The notes: generated by a model from the letters alone, not told the origin. Numbered from the stretch's first letter, positions 33,797 through 43,301 are shown. The stretch: 64,000 nt of DNA from Ornithinibacillus halotolerans (GCF_014637405.1 NZ_BMEY01000007.1:138050-202049), one strand, 5' to 3'. Made by a program: numbers and translations.

Positions 33797-34954
33797 TTGA
33801 AAGAGAGACGCCAATTTTTGACTGATCAATACCACTTTATAGCTGAAATGATGTTTATTTCCATCGTTGTCCTCATTCCAATTCATTATTATTACGACTG
33901 GATATGGGGATGGAATACCTTTCTTCCAACAATCCCTTTATGTTTGATATTTTACTGGCTTGAAGTAAAAGGAGTAGAATACAAACAATATTACTTTATC
34001 GTTCCATTCCTATTTATGACCTATCTTTTATTGAAGTTTACAATATTTATAAGCTTGATTTTGTCAGTGCTCATTATATGGAGATATTTACGTATTAGGC
34101 AATTATTAGTTAGTGGCCGAGAATCACTTTACATATTTATTACGGGAGTGGCTTCTTTATTAGCTTATTTTCTAACTAAAGAAACAATGTCTATCATTTT
34201 TTTCTTTTTCCAATTATTAATTGTTATTTTTGGATTTATGTATAGTCATGTAGCGGTAATAGAGAAGAAAAAAGAAAGTTGGTTTGCTTTTCGATTTAGT
34301 TTAAATTTACTCTCGTTTCTCATTGTGGGAGGGTTAATTGCATATTGGATTAGCACCCAATCCTATCTTTTATCAGCATGGAATAAAGTCGAATACACTC
34401 TCTTGTCCTTAGTTGGAAGAGTTACTTATCTATTTCAGTTCCTCGAGAATTTTTTTAGTGAAATGATAGGTGAAGGGGATTCGGAGATTACGCTAATTGA
34501 GCAACCAAAGTTTGAAGAAGATGGATTTAACTTAATTTCTCTTTTTGCAATGTCGTATTTTATTATAGGTTTAATCATTGCAATTATTTGTGTTTTTATT
34601 TTAATGAAGATTTTAAAAAGGGATCCATCCTCCCATGAAGGTACTGGTGGTAGAGGAGTGATCGGATTCTTAACAAATAATTTGACTACTACTTCCAACT
34701 TTCTAAAGCGGTTCAAATATAGAAGAATTGGAGTGAAACATCCTGTCAGAAAGCTAGTCCACGAATTTGAAAGGAAGGCAATTAAAAATAAGGTTGGTAG
34801 GAAAAAGTCTGAAACGTTAAGAGAGTGGTTTACAAGAATTGGGTTGCAAGTAGATGTAAATACTTATCAAAAAGTAAGATATGGAAAAATGGACGTAACA
34901 GAACAAGAAATAAATCAATTAAAGATGGAGCTCAATCGATACAAAGATAATTAG
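33797..34954 (+). CDS. Uncharacterised multi-pass membrane protein, tandem paralogue 1
   Basis: 385 residues; TTG start at 33797 with GGAGG 6-10 nt upstream. The N-terminal half holds six or so membrane helices, then comes an extracytoplasmic acidic loop (about 215-240), another membrane helix (245-275) and a cytoplasmic C-terminal domain (about 280-385) with KHPVRKLVHEFERKA, GRKKSETLREWF and YQKVRYGKMDVTEQEI. That last domain resembles DUF4129-type C-termini in which RYG lies near the end. The neighbouring 35084-36244 gene is a clear paralogue with the same architecture. No transglutaminase domain or MoxR/DUF58 partner is present nearby. Function unknown. Confidence 0.75.
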   Translation: MKERRQFLTDQYHFIAEMMFISIVVLIPIHYYYDWIWGWNTFLPTIPLCLIFYWLEVKGVEYKQYYFIVPFLFMTYLLLKFTIFISLILSVLIIWRYLRIRQLLVSGRESLYIFITGVASLLAYFLTKETMSIIFFFFQLLIVIFGFMYSHVAVIEKKKESWFAFRFSLNLLSFLIVGGLIAYWISTQSYLLSAWNKVEYTLLSLVGRVTYLFQFLENFFSEMIGEGDSEITLIEQPKFEEDGFNLISLFAMSYFIIGLIIAIICVFILMKILKRDPSSHEGTGGRGVIGFLTNNLTTTSNFLKRFKYRRIGVKHPVRKLVHEFERKAIKNKVGRKKSETLREWFTRIGLQVDVNTYQKVRYGKMDVTEQEINQLKMELNRYKDN

Positions 34955-35083
34955 TAAAAGTGAAAAGTTAATAGGCAGTGTTTTAAAGTCTGATTATTTA
35001 AATACTTATTGGACTTAGTAGAAAATTCCCATTATAATTGATGTATTTATACATAAAAACCAAAGAAATTGGGGTTGTTATAG

Positions 35084-36244
35084 ATGGGGGAAAGAAGACA
35101 ATTTATTTCTGATCAATACCACTTTCTTAGTGAAATGATTTTTATTTCAATAATTATGATTGTTCCAATTCACTTTTCTTATAATTGGATACCAGTTTGG
35201 AATACATTAATACCGGCAATTCCCTTATGTGGTCTATTTATATGGTTGGAAATAAAGGGAATTGAATATAAATATTATTATTGGATAACACCGTTTTTAT
35301 TTTGTGGATACATTTTACTAGAATTTCCTATCTTACTCAGCTTTCTTCTTTCCTTAATTATTATATGGAGATATTTACGGATACGGCAATTACTTATTGT
35401 CGGGCGTGAGACAAGGTATACATTTATGTCGACATTATTTTCATTGGCTGTGTATGCATTAACAAATAATATATATGCAATTTTACTTTTCAGTCTACTA
35501 CTATTTACCTTAATTTTAGGTTATATATTCAGTCATATCGCAGTACTGGATGATAAAAGAAGACGTATGTCTTCATCTATATATACTATCGGTTTGACGA
35601 TATGTTTATTTTGTGGTGGAGTAGTGGCATTTCTCATTACTAGTCAGGATTTTTTTAGTAGAGCGATAGATCAAATCATTTATTTTTTCCTAACGATTGT
35701 TGGTCGATTTACATACCTTTTGCAATTTGTTACACAGTACGACCAAGGGGATTTTTTAGAAGAACAAGTAGAATTGGGGCATATGGAAAAATTGTTTAGT
35801 GAGGGTAGTTCTGGAATAACTTCCATTTTGGGTATGTTACTAATCGGCTTCTTAATTTTTTTAGCTATTTCTTGTGTTGTTATTTTGTTTATTGTAATAA
35901 GGCGAGATCCAGCTACACATGAAGGTATTGGTAGAAGAGGGATGCTAGGTAAACTGACCGATGGACTTCAAGTGTATTCTAAAATGGTAAAAAAGATGAT
36001 TACTTCAAGAAATGAGAATAAGCACCCTGTTAGGAAAATGGTTCATGATTTTGAAAGACAAGCTTATAAACAAAAGATTGGTAGGAAAAAATCTGAAACA
36101 ATTAATGAATGGTTCAAACGCATCGGGATACAAGTAAATGTGGATATCTATCAAAAAGTACGATATGGAAGTATGGATGTTACCGAACAAGAAATAGAAA
36201 CATTACGAATGGAAATCGAGAAGTTCCATGAAACAATTAATTGA
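35084..36244 (+). CDS. Uncharacterised multi-pass membrane protein, tandem paralogue 2
   Basis: 386 residues; ATG at 35084 behind a weak GGGGTTG. It is similar along its full length to the preceding gene: ERRQFISDQYHFLSEMIFIS versus ERRQFLTDQYHFIAEMMFIS at the N-terminus, WRYLRIRQLLIVGRE in the middle, RRDPATHEGIGRRG before the cytoplasmic tail, and GRKKSETINEWFKRIGIQVN ... RYGSMDVTEQEIE at the end. The predicted external loops differ most. A terminator follows. The pair probably arose by tandem duplication and may form a heteromer. Confidence 0.75.
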   Translation: MGERRQFISDQYHFLSEMIFISIIMIVPIHFSYNWIPVWNTLIPAIPLCGLFIWLEIKGIEYKYYYWITPFLFCGYILLEFPILLSFLLSLIIIWRYLRIRQLLIVGRETRYTFMSTLFSLAVYALTNNIYAILLFSLLLFTLILGYIFSHIAVLDDKRRRMSSSIYTIGLTICLFCGGVVAFLITSQDFFSRAIDQIIYFFLTIVGRFTYLLQFVTQYDQGDFLEEQVELGHMEKLFSEGSSGITSILGMLLIGFLIFLAISCVVILFIVIRRDPATHEGIGRRGMLGKLTDGLQVYSKMVKKMITSRNENKHPVRKMVHDFERQAYKQKIGRKKSETINEWFKRIGIQVNVDIYQKVRYGSMDVTEQEIETLRMEIEKFHETIN

Positions 36245-36250
36245 ATGGGG

Positions 36251-36284
36251 TAGCCAACAGTACATTTTCTGTTGGCTATAATAA
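36251..36284. terminator. Terminator between convergent genes
   Basis: TAGCCAACAG (36251-36260) pairs with CTGTTGGCTA (36269-36278) and ends near both the plus-strand paralogue and the minus-strand MarR gene. Confidence 0.75.
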
Positions 36285-36288
36285 TTTC

Positions 36289-36747
36289 TCATATTCCCCA
36301 ATCAGCTTTTAAGATTTGTTTAAATATATCTAGATTGTCGTTTCCTATCTTGGCTGCAATTTTTTGTTCAATAGTTGCTTTTAATGCCTCGTTTTTTCTA
36401 TAGCATTCTTCCCCTAATGGCGTTAATCGAATGAATTTATTCTTTTTGTTATGTGCAACATAAAATGTTTCTACTATTCCTTTAGATTCTAAACTTTTTA
36501 TTAGTTTATGAGTTGCTTGTCTAGTAATATCTACTTTATTTGTAATGTATGAAATAGGTACTTCCTTTTTAACAATTATAGAAATAATAAACCATTCTGA
36601 ATTCGATAAGTATATATCTGAACTATTATTCCAAAGTGTTTGAGTAAGCTTACGTAATTGCAAATGTCTTTCACTAATGGAGTCAATTAGATCAAGAATT
36701 TGAAATGATTCTTCCAAAGGTTTCACTCCCGTAAATATATTCGTCAT
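36289..36747 (-). CDS. MarR-family transcriptional regulator
   Basis: 152 residues. The winged-helix core is SEWFIISIIVKKEVPISYITNKVDITRQATHKLIKSLESKGIVETF, followed by the wing NKKNKFIRLTPLGEE. It is divergently transcribed from a CarD-like gene. Two copies of a GTCAACTAAGTTGAC palindrome lie between them, so it likely represses itself and its neighbour. The inducing ligand is unknown. It contains one Cys, in the wing region (EECYRK). Confidence 0.88.
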   Translation of the reverse strand: MTNIFTGVKPLEESFQILDLIDSISERHLQLRKLTQTLWNNSSDIYLSNSEWFIISIIVKKEVPISYITNKVDITRQATHKLIKSLESKGIVETFYVAHNKKNKFIRLTPLGEECYRKNEALKATIEQKIAAKIGNDNLDIFKQILKADWGI

Positions 36748-36773
36748 AACTATATTAAATATATAAGCTAATT

Positions 36774-36834
36774 GTCAACTAAGTTGACGTTAGAGAGAAT
36801 TAAGTGTACAATAGATATTGTAAACTAAGTTGAC
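36774..36834. promoter_or_regulatory. Twin MarR-type operators
   Basis: GTCAACTAAGTTGAC (36774-36788, an exact inverted repeat about a central base) and GTAAACTAAGTTGAC (36820-36834, one mismatch) are 46 bp apart in the divergent marR/carD intergenic region. Confidence 0.75.
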
Positions 36835-36858
36835 GATTTAAAAATGGAGGCATAGTCA

Positions 36859-37359
36859 ATGTTTAAAGTTGGAGAATTAATTGTTCATGAGGAACATGGT
36901 GTCTGTAAGATTGATGATATTTGTGATAAAGAATTTGGAGGTAAAATTCGTACGTACTATGAATTACATCCAATTGATAATACTGACTTAAAAATCTCTA
37001 TGCCAATTAATAATGACAAAGTCGTAATGATTCGATTAGTAGATAAAGAGGAAGCAAAGGAAGTTCTTCAAACATTTAATGAACCAGGGATTGAATGGAT
37101 TAGTGATGTAAAAATACGAAATAAGGAATATAATAATATTATTAGAAGTGCAAATCGGACAGACATTTCAAAAGTAGTGAATACATTAATGAAAAAGAAA
37201 CATGAAGCTAGTGTTGACCGAAAATCATTTGCAGAACAAGACAAGAAATTATTGAAAAAAACACAACAAATTTTATTTGAGGAATTAGCTTTGGCGTTAG
37301 ATACGACATTCGAAGACATTGATGATCAAATTAAACAAATGTTAAATATTGCTAGTTAA
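36859..37359 (+). CDS. CarD/CdnL-family RNA polymerase-binding protein (YdeB-like)
   Basis: 166 residues; ATGGAGGC lies before the ATG. The N-terminal CarD/TRCF RNAP-interaction domain (about 1-65: FKVGELIVHEEHGVCKIDDI, ELHPIDNTDLKISMPIN) is followed by a helical C-terminal domain (about 70-160) with WISDVKIRNKEY. Members bind the RNA polymerase beta subunit and stabilise open complexes. Here it is divergent from marR and probably under its control, which makes it a ligand-responsive rather than a constitutive factor. Confidence 0.85.
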   Translation: MFKVGELIVHEEHGVCKIDDICDKEFGGKIRTYYELHPIDNTDLKISMPINNDKVVMIRLVDKEEAKEVLQTFNEPGIEWISDVKIRNKEYNNIIRSANRTDISKVVNTLMKKKHEASVDRKSFAEQDKKLLKKTQQILFEELALALDTTFEDIDDQIKQMLNIAS

Positions 37360-37374
37360 ATAGTTTTAGGAGAT

Positions 37375-37405
37375 AGGCTAACCTTAATTGGTTAGCTTTT
37401 TTATT
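37375..37405 (+). terminator. Terminator of the CarD-like gene
   Basis: GGCTAACC (37376-37383) pairs with GGTTAGCT (37389-37397), followed by TTTTTATTTT. Confidence 0.85.
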
Positions 37406-37520
37406 TTGGTTAAAATAAGATGATTAAGCTATTAATTGGGAATTTTCTTGCAATTAACTTTAAATCATATTAAACTATCGAATATTAATACTTCATTAAG
37501 TAGAGAAGAGAGGCGTTTGA

Positions 37521-38747
37521 ATGAATAGAAAAATTCATTATGCATGGGTAATCATAGTTGATATTTTTCTAGCATTTTTAGCAGTACAAGGTGCACGGCT
37601 AGCTTTTGGAGCTTTTATGGAACCTTGGGAGAGGGACCTTTCTATCACTCGAGGAACAACATCATTAATTTCTACAATCAGTTTTATTATTTATGGAATA
37701 ACCCAGCCCATAATTGGTAGATTAGTTGATAATTATGGGGCAAGAGTAATCCTATCCATTAGTACATTGTTGGTAGGTATTTGTTTTTTTGCCATCACCT
37801 TTATTACTTAGTTATGGCAATTGTTTCTCCTGTATTCGATTGTATCTGTTGGAGATGGTGGAGCATCTAATGTCGTCGGGACGGTTTTAGTTGTTCATTG
37901 GTTTACAAAAAAACGTGGACTTGCTTTAGGTATATTAGAGGCAGGTTTTGGTTTTGGACAGATGCTACTAGTTCCTGGATCATTACTATTGATTCAGTAT
38001 TTTGATTGGAGAATTGCAAATCTTGCTTTAGGACTTTTATTAATTGTTATCGTGTTTCCAATTGTTCTTCTTGCATTAATAAATCATCCAAAAGACAAAG
38101 GGCTTCTTCCTATTGGTGGTATACCAGAACAAACAGACGACAAGGATGCGACGGAAAATAATAAGAATACATCGATGTGGATCGTATTTCGGATGCGCAA
38201 ATTTTGGTTTCTTTTATTACCATTTGCGATTTGTGGGTTTACTACAACCGGTTTAATTGACACACATTTAATTCCTTATTCAAGTCATCATGGACATGCT
38301 ACAATAGTAACAAGTACAGCGGTAAGTGTGTTAGCAGCCTTTAATATTATTGGAATTTTATTATCTGGTGTAATTGTTGATAAATGGAGTAGTAGAAAAT
38401 TATTAATCTTCTTATACATAACAAGAGCTCTATCATTTGGAATGTTAATCTATGCTCAGAATACTGAACTATTAATTACATTTTCAGTCATATTTGGACT
38501 TGTAGATTTTGCGACTGTTGCACCTACGCAAATGTTAGCAACACAATATTTTAAATATTATTCTATTGGTTTTATTGTTGGATGTTTATCGTTAGCACAC
38601 CAAATCGGATCTGCCCTAGGAGCGTTTATACCGGGGGTAGTGTATACATTATACGGTAGTTATACTATAGCTTTGTACATTTCAATTGTTATATTAGTAT
38701 TGGCAGCAATTATGCATTTTTTAATTCCAGAACCAGCAAAAGTATAA
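37521..38747 (+). pseudogene. MFS transporter interrupted by one in-frame TAG
   Basis: A 408-codon frame typical of a major facilitator (oxalate/formate or monocarboxylate-type) is broken only by TAG at 37809-37811; both halves (37521-37808 and 37812-38747) are in the same frame. The first half carries about three helices and the motif-A region [18 protein letters not shown]; the second continues [41 protein letters not shown] with no missing sequence. The stop probably arose from CAG (Gln). No decay is seen elsewhere, so it is a recent mutation, a sequencing error, or a readthrough case. A TTG at 37821 could start a truncated second half. Confidence 0.85.
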
Positions 38748-38784
38748 ATTTAGCTATGTAAATAAAGTTAAGAGGTGTTCGTGA

Positions 38785-39516
38785 ATGTCAAAAGGTATGA
38801 TAATATACGCTATTGTAATGGGATGGACACTTATTATCTATGGCGGAATAACGTATCTAATTGTAAAGAAAAAAGAGTTAAGTCTCATCTCTGGTTTCTC
38901 TAATCGGCCAAAAGACGAACAAGAATATTTAAAAGAAAATGGTTATATTGACGTGTTGGGGAAAATTATGCTTTATTCTTTTTACATGCTACTATTAGCT
39001 ACTATCCTACCCATCTTAAAGGTGCCATACGGGATGGAGATTGGGTTTGGGTTATTTACTATTTTCTTATTAGGTGGATTAATGTATTTACAAAAGTTTG
39101 AAGTACCATCCAAACGGAAGAAGATGTTATGGATCCTAGGAATTACTAATGTAATTATTATTGGGTTCATTGGATGGTTAACATTAAGTGGTAGTTCCGA
39201 GAACGAAATTTACATAGAAGATGACACTTTTGTTATTTCTGGAATGTATGGGATAGAGTGGCCTCTTAATCAAATAGAGGAGGTAAGAATCTTAGAAGAA
39301 TTACCGAATGTAAAGCTTAGAAAGAATGGCTTTTCAACCGGGAACATAAAAAAAGGTATGTATAAGTTGGAAGAGCCCTATGGAAACGGTAGACTTTTTA
39401 TTAAAGGGGAAAGTGGACCATACCTGTACATAGCAATAAAGGATGACTATGTCATATTTAACCGGGATAGTGAAGAAGAAGTAAATAAATGGTTCGAAAA
39501 ATTAATGAAAAAATAA
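38785..39516 (+). CDS. DUF3784-like membrane protein with C-terminal PH-like domain
   Basis: 243 residues; AGAGGTG lies before the ATG. The N-terminal third has a DUF3784-type arrangement (ISGFSNRPKDEQEYLKENGYIDVLGKIM between helices), four membrane helices lie within 1-140, and an extracytoplasmic or cytoplasmic beta-rich domain (about 145-243: DDTFVISGMYGIEWPLNQIEEVRIL ... YLYIAIKDDYVIFN) resembles a bacterial PH-like fold. It stands between the broken MFS gene and an SDR gene, 22 bp before the latter. Function unknown. Confidence 0.72.
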   Translation: MSKGMIIYAIVMGWTLIIYGGITYLIVKKKELSLISGFSNRPKDEQEYLKENGYIDVLGKIMLYSFYMLLLATILPILKVPYGMEIGFGLFTIFLLGGLMYLQKFEVPSKRKKMLWILGITNVIIIGFIGWLTLSGSSENEIYIEDDTFVISGMYGIEWPLNQIEEVRILEELPNVKLRKNGFSTGNIKKGMYKLEEPYGNGRLFIKGESGPYLYIAIKDDYVIFNRDSEEEVNKWFEKLMKK

Positions 39517-39538
39517 TAAGCTTAATGAGGAGAATCAG

Positions 39539-40375
39539 ATGAAAGTTGCATTTGTTACCGGTGCTAATAGTGGGTTTGGAAAACTGATTACGATTGAATT
39601 AATTAAGTCAGGATTTACAGTTATTGCAGCAATGAGAAATACTACGAAACAGACTGCATTAGTCGATACGGTAAAAAGGTTAAAGATGGAAGATAAATTA
39701 GAAGTAATAGAGATGGATGTTACCGATGAAGAGCAAATACAAAGTACGGTAGATGAAGTAAAAACTCGTTATAGCCATATCGATGTGTTAGTTAATAATG
39801 CAGGTTATTCGCAAGGTGGATTCATTACAGATTTATCTGTTGAGGATTGGGAAAGCCAATATAACACAAATATAATGGGAGTTATTCGTACTACAAAATA
39901 TTTATTACCTTTAATAAAAAAGGCTAAGAGAGGTCAAATCATTAATATAAGTAGTGTTAGCGGATTCTTTGGTTTTCCAGGAATGGGGCCATATTGCTCA
40001 TCCAAATTTGCGTTAGAAGGTTTTAGCGAAAGCTTACGGCTAGAATTACTCTCTGAAAATATATATGTTTCGATGGTTGAAGCTGGCTCTTTTAAAACTG
40101 GTATTTGGGAAAAAGGACTAGAGATAGGTAAAGATATACTAGAAGAAGAGATTCTAAAGCGAAATGCCTTACAATTTGCGAAGCAAGCATACGAGAATGC
40201 CGGTGATCCTTATGAAGTAGCTAATTTGGTGCGGAGAATTACAGTTGCCAAGAAACCAAAGCTACGTTATCGTGTTGGGAAAGGGACAAGTAAGTTATGG
40301 TATGTGAAGAAATTTGTTCCTTGGTCTATTATTGAGAAGGTAGTTGTAATAAAATTAAATATGAAAAGAAAATAA
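39539..40375 (+). CDS. Short-chain dehydrogenase/reductase (YusZ-like)
   Basis: 278 residues; GAGGAGAATC lies before the ATG. The classical SDR motifs are TGANSGFG (8-15), DVLVNNAGYSQGG, the catalytic Ser in NISSVSGFFG and the YCSSK catalytic Tyr/Lys pair. An extended C-terminus (about 190-278) with KAKKPK-type basic residues is typical of YusZ-like proteins. It should be an NAD(P)H-dependent oxidoreductase with an unknown substrate. A strong terminator follows. Confidence 0.87.
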   Translation: MKVAFVTGANSGFGKLITIELIKSGFTVIAAMRNTTKQTALVDTVKRLKMEDKLEVIEMDVTDEEQIQSTVDEVKTRYSHIDVLVNNAGYSQGGFITDLSVEDWESQYNTNIMGVIRTTKYLLPLIKKAKRGQIINISSVSGFFGFPGMGPYCSSKFALEGFSESLRLELLSENIYVSMVEAGSFKTGIWEKGLEIGKDILEEEILKRNALQFAKQAYENAGDPYEVANLVRRITVAKKPKLRYRVGKGTSKLWYVKKFVPWSIIEKVVVIKLNMKRK

Positions 40376-40377
40376 AA

Positions 40378-40422
40378 AAGTGCTAGAAACCTATTATATT
40401 GGCTTCTAGCACTTCTTTTTTA
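40378..40422 (+). terminator. Terminator of the SDR gene
   Basis: AGTGCTAGAA (40379-40388) pairs with TTCTAGCACT (40404-40413), followed by TCTTTTTT. Confidence 0.85.
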
Positions 40423-40480
40423 TTCGACAATATTCTATTCTTTTCGGGAAGTGTCAGACACCTTCTTAAAAAAGTTATTT

Positions 40481-41947
40481 TTATTTCACTTCGTATTGGC
40501 CCATCATGCCGGCGTCTTCATGTTCGAGGATGTGGCAGTGATACATGAAGATACCTATATGTTCAAATTTAGTAATAATGCGTATGGTTTCACCAGGGTG
40601 AACTAAGATAGTATCTTTCCAACCAGTTTCATTCTCTGCTGGTGGATTCCCATCACGGTCTAAGACTTGAAATTGCACACCATGTAGATGGAATGGGTGC
40701 GGCATTCCGCCTTGAGTACCTGTTCGTTGATTGGTCACAACCCAAATCTCGGTATCATTCAATTTTACTTCTTCATCTATGCGCGTCATATCCATTGTTT
40801 TATCGTTGATGGTTAATGTTGCTCCAACCCCAGCAAGCACCATATCTCTTGTAACGTTAGCTTGCTCGACATCATATCTATCAATTTTAGTTAATTGCTC
40901 TGGAATCTCATAGACTTCGGTACTTTCCTCAGATACGATTAACTCCATTAGCTCTACTGCACCTTCATCTGTAACAGTTCGGCTTAATTCAGAGCCACTA
41001 TCAATGAGTTTAATTCTTTCTCCAGGTTTTAATTCTGAAAAATCAACTAAGATTTCAGCTCTTTCAGCTGGACTCATTTGTAATGAAGTCATCTCTACAG
41101 GCTTTTCTAAAAATCCGCCATCAGTAGCTATTTGATAAAACTTCTGGCCGTTAGATAATTCAAAGTGATATGTCCTACCGTTTGAGCCATTCAATAGGCG
41201 TAATCGTACCATTCCCTGCGGTACTTCTAGAAACGGATTTATTGCTCCATTGACAAGAAATGAACTACCATAAAGCCCCATCATAATATCATTCATTCCT
41301 GGCTCATATTTCATATTTCCATCTTTATCAATATTTTTGTCCTGTATGATTAGTGGAAAATCATTTACACCATATTCTTTCGGTATAGCTAAACTATCGG
41401 ATACTTCGTCTTCAATAATAAACAACCCGGCAAGCCCTTCATATACTTGCTTAGCGGTTGATTGCATCATATGAGGATGATACCAAAGCGTTGCGGCAGG
41501 TTGTTCAATTGTAAATTCGGGTTCCCACGTATCCCCAGGCATAATCCCAGAATGTGGTCCACCATCATTTTCTCCATCCACACGGAGTCCGTGCCAGTGC
41601 AAGGTAGTCGGATCATCTAAACTATTTTTCATTTTTACTGCTACCTTTTCACCTTCACGCACTCGAATGACTGGCCCAAGAATATTTCCGTTATAGCCAA
41701 GTGTATCCGATTCAATTCCATCTAGTATTTCTGTTTTTCCTTTTTGGGCAGTTAGATGAAATTCAGCTCTATTTGGATCTGGGTCCTTGTCTTCCAATAT
41801 CGGAGGAATAGGGAGAGGTTTTGATGAAACTACTGAATTAGTGTCATCCTTAGTCGATTCCTCATCTGATATTACATTCGTTAGCAACAAAATTACACCG
41901 ATAATGGCGGCTACAATAATTGCTGCATATATATACCATTTCTTCAT
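40481..41947 (-). CDS. Multicopper oxidase (CueO/laccase type)
   Basis: 488 residues; TTGGAG lies about 10 nt before the ATG. An N-terminal membrane anchor (about 5-25) places it outside the cell. All four copper motifs are present: LHWHGLR, LWYHPHMM, HPFHLHG and MYHCHILEHEDAGMM, so type 1, 2 and 3 sites are complete. CueO-like enzymes oxidise Cu(I) and phenols; the EHEDAGMM ending is usual for this group. It is divergent from the Fnr-controlled radical SAM gene and close to NirK and other copper proteins, which fits a role in copper homeostasis. Confidence 0.9.
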   Translation of the reverse strand: MKKWYIYAAIIVAAIIGVILLLTNVISDEESTKDDTNSVVSSKPLPIPPILEDKDPDPNRAEFHLTAQKGKTEILDGIESDTLGYNGNILGPVIRVREGEKVAVKMKNSLDDPTTLHWHGLRVDGENDGGPHSGIMPGDTWEPEFTIEQPAATLWYHPHMMQSTAKQVYEGLAGLFIIEDEVSDSLAIPKEYGVNDFPLIIQDKNIDKDGNMKYEPGMNDIMMGLYGSSFLVNGAINPFLEVPQGMVRLRLLNGSNGRTYHFELSNGQKFYQIATDGGFLEKPVEMTSLQMSPAERAEILVDFSELKPGERIKLIDSGSELSRTVTDEGAVELMELIVSEESTEVYEIPEQLTKIDRYDVEQANVTRDMVLAGVGATLTINDKTMDMTRIDEEVKLNDTEIWVVTNQRTGTQGGMPHPFHLHGVQFQVLDRDGNPPAENETGWKDTILVHPGETIRIITKFEHIGIFMYHCHILEHEDAGMMGQYEVK

Positions 41948-42072
41948 TATTATTAATCTCCAATCTTTTAAAACGTCTATCTTCTATAATACCGTGTAAA
42001 TTAGTAGATTTCATGGATTTATTCTTAAAGTTTCATGACAATATATTCCTAGCAGCCATTTCTTCCTTTAAG

Positions 42073-42115
42073 TGTGAAGTTTGTCACACCTACGAATGTA
42101 ATCATGTTTTAAAGT
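42073..42115 (+). promoter_or_regulatory. Fnr-type class II promoter of the radical SAM gene
   Basis: TGTGA-AGTTTG-TCACA (42073-42088) with a -10 TAAAGT at 42110-42115, placing the box at -41.5. It lies in the divergent region with the multicopper oxidase. Confidence 0.8.
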
Positions 42116-42146
42116 AAAAACGTCACCAGTATAGGGAGGGATTATT

Positions 42147-43277
42147 TTGTTTAATCGAGACTATAATGAAAATCCGTTTATTGTGATTTGGGAACTAACA
42201 CGTGCATGTCAGCTTCATTGTTTACATTGTCGTGCAGAAGCACAGCACCATCGACATCCACTAGAGTTGACATTTGAAGAAGGTAAAAAATTAATAGATG
42301 ATATATATGAAATGGATAATCCGATGCTTGTTTTTACCGGAGGAGATCCACTTGAACGTCCGGATGTATTTGATATTGCCAAATATGCAATTGAAAAAGG
42401 TATCCGTGTTTCGATGACACCATCAGCCACACCAAATGTAACGAAAGAAGCAATGCAAAAGGCAAAAGATATTGGGCTTGCTCGATGGGCATTTAGTATT
42501 GATGGACATTGTGCAGAGATTCATGACCATTTTCGTGGGACAACAGGTTCGTTTGACCTAACGATGAATGCCATTAAATATCTTCATGAATTAAATATGC
42601 CACTTCAAATTAATACGGTTATTTCTCGATATAATTATGAGTATCTCGATGAAATGGCAGCTATGGTAGAGGAGCTTGGTTGTGTCTTATGGAGTGTATT
42701 TTTCCTTGTTCCAACCGGAAGAGGAAAAGAATCGGATATGATTTCACCAGCAGAACATGAGAAAGTATTCCGATGGCTATACAAGCTTTCCAAACGTGTG
42801 CCATTTGATATTAAAACAACAGCAGGTCAGCATTATCGCCGTGTTGTCATTCAGCAGAAAATGCGTGAGAAAAAAGGAATGAGCGATAAGGAACATATAT
42901 TTTATGAAGATGCAATTAATAAAGGAAAAACAGGTCAAATAGATGGATTAGGCCGTGCCCCTAAAGGTGTTAATGATGGGAATGGTTTTGTATTCATCTC
43001 TCATACTGGGGATGTTTACCCTAGTGGATTATTACCAATTAAGGCCGGAAATGTTCGAGTTACTCCATTACCAACAATTTATCGGGAATCAGAAGTATTC
43101 CAAAACTTAAGGAACCCTGATAAATATAAAGGGAAGTGTGGAGTTTGTGAATTCCGTCATGTATGTGGTGGCTCACGCTCAAGAGCTTACAATGTGACAG
43201 GAGATTATATGGAAAGTGAACCATATTGTGTGTATATCCCTAGAGCATTACGTGAAAAGGGGAAATTAACGGTTTAA
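42147..43277 (+). CDS. Radical SAM/SPASM enzyme (TIGR04053-like, AhbD/NirJ relative)
   Basis: 376 residues; TTG start at 42147 with GGGAGGG 6 nt upstream. The SAM cluster motif is C21-x3-C25-x2-C28 (TRACQLHCLHCRAE), with the GGDP motif (VFTGGDPLERPD). The C-terminal SPASM region has CGVCEFRHVCGGSRSRAYNVTGD and a final Cys in EPYCVY, enough for an auxiliary 4Fe-4S cluster. NGFVFISHTGDVYPSGLLPIKAGNVR is shared with heme-biosynthetic AhbD and NirJ-type enzymes. An oxygen-independent heme or tetrapyrrole step is plausible; a peptide substrate cannot be excluded. An Fnr box controls it. Confidence 0.85.
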   Translation: MFNRDYNENPFIVIWELTRACQLHCLHCRAEAQHHRHPLELTFEEGKKLIDDIYEMDNPMLVFTGGDPLERPDVFDIAKYAIEKGIRVSMTPSATPNVTKEAMQKAKDIGLARWAFSIDGHCAEIHDHFRGTTGSFDLTMNAIKYLHELNMPLQINTVISRYNYEYLDEMAAMVEELGCVLWSVFFLVPTGRGKESDMISPAEHEKVFRWLYKLSKRVPFDIKTTAGQHYRRVVIQQKMREKKGMSDKEHIFYEDAINKGKTGQIDGLGRAPKGVNDGNGFVFISHTGDVYPSGLLPIKAGNVRVTPLPTIYRESEVFQNLRNPDKYKGKCGVCEFRHVCGGSRSRAYNVTGDYMESEPYCVYIPRALREKGKLTV

Positions 43278-43301
43278 CCTGAAGATAATATGGAATATAG
43301 A

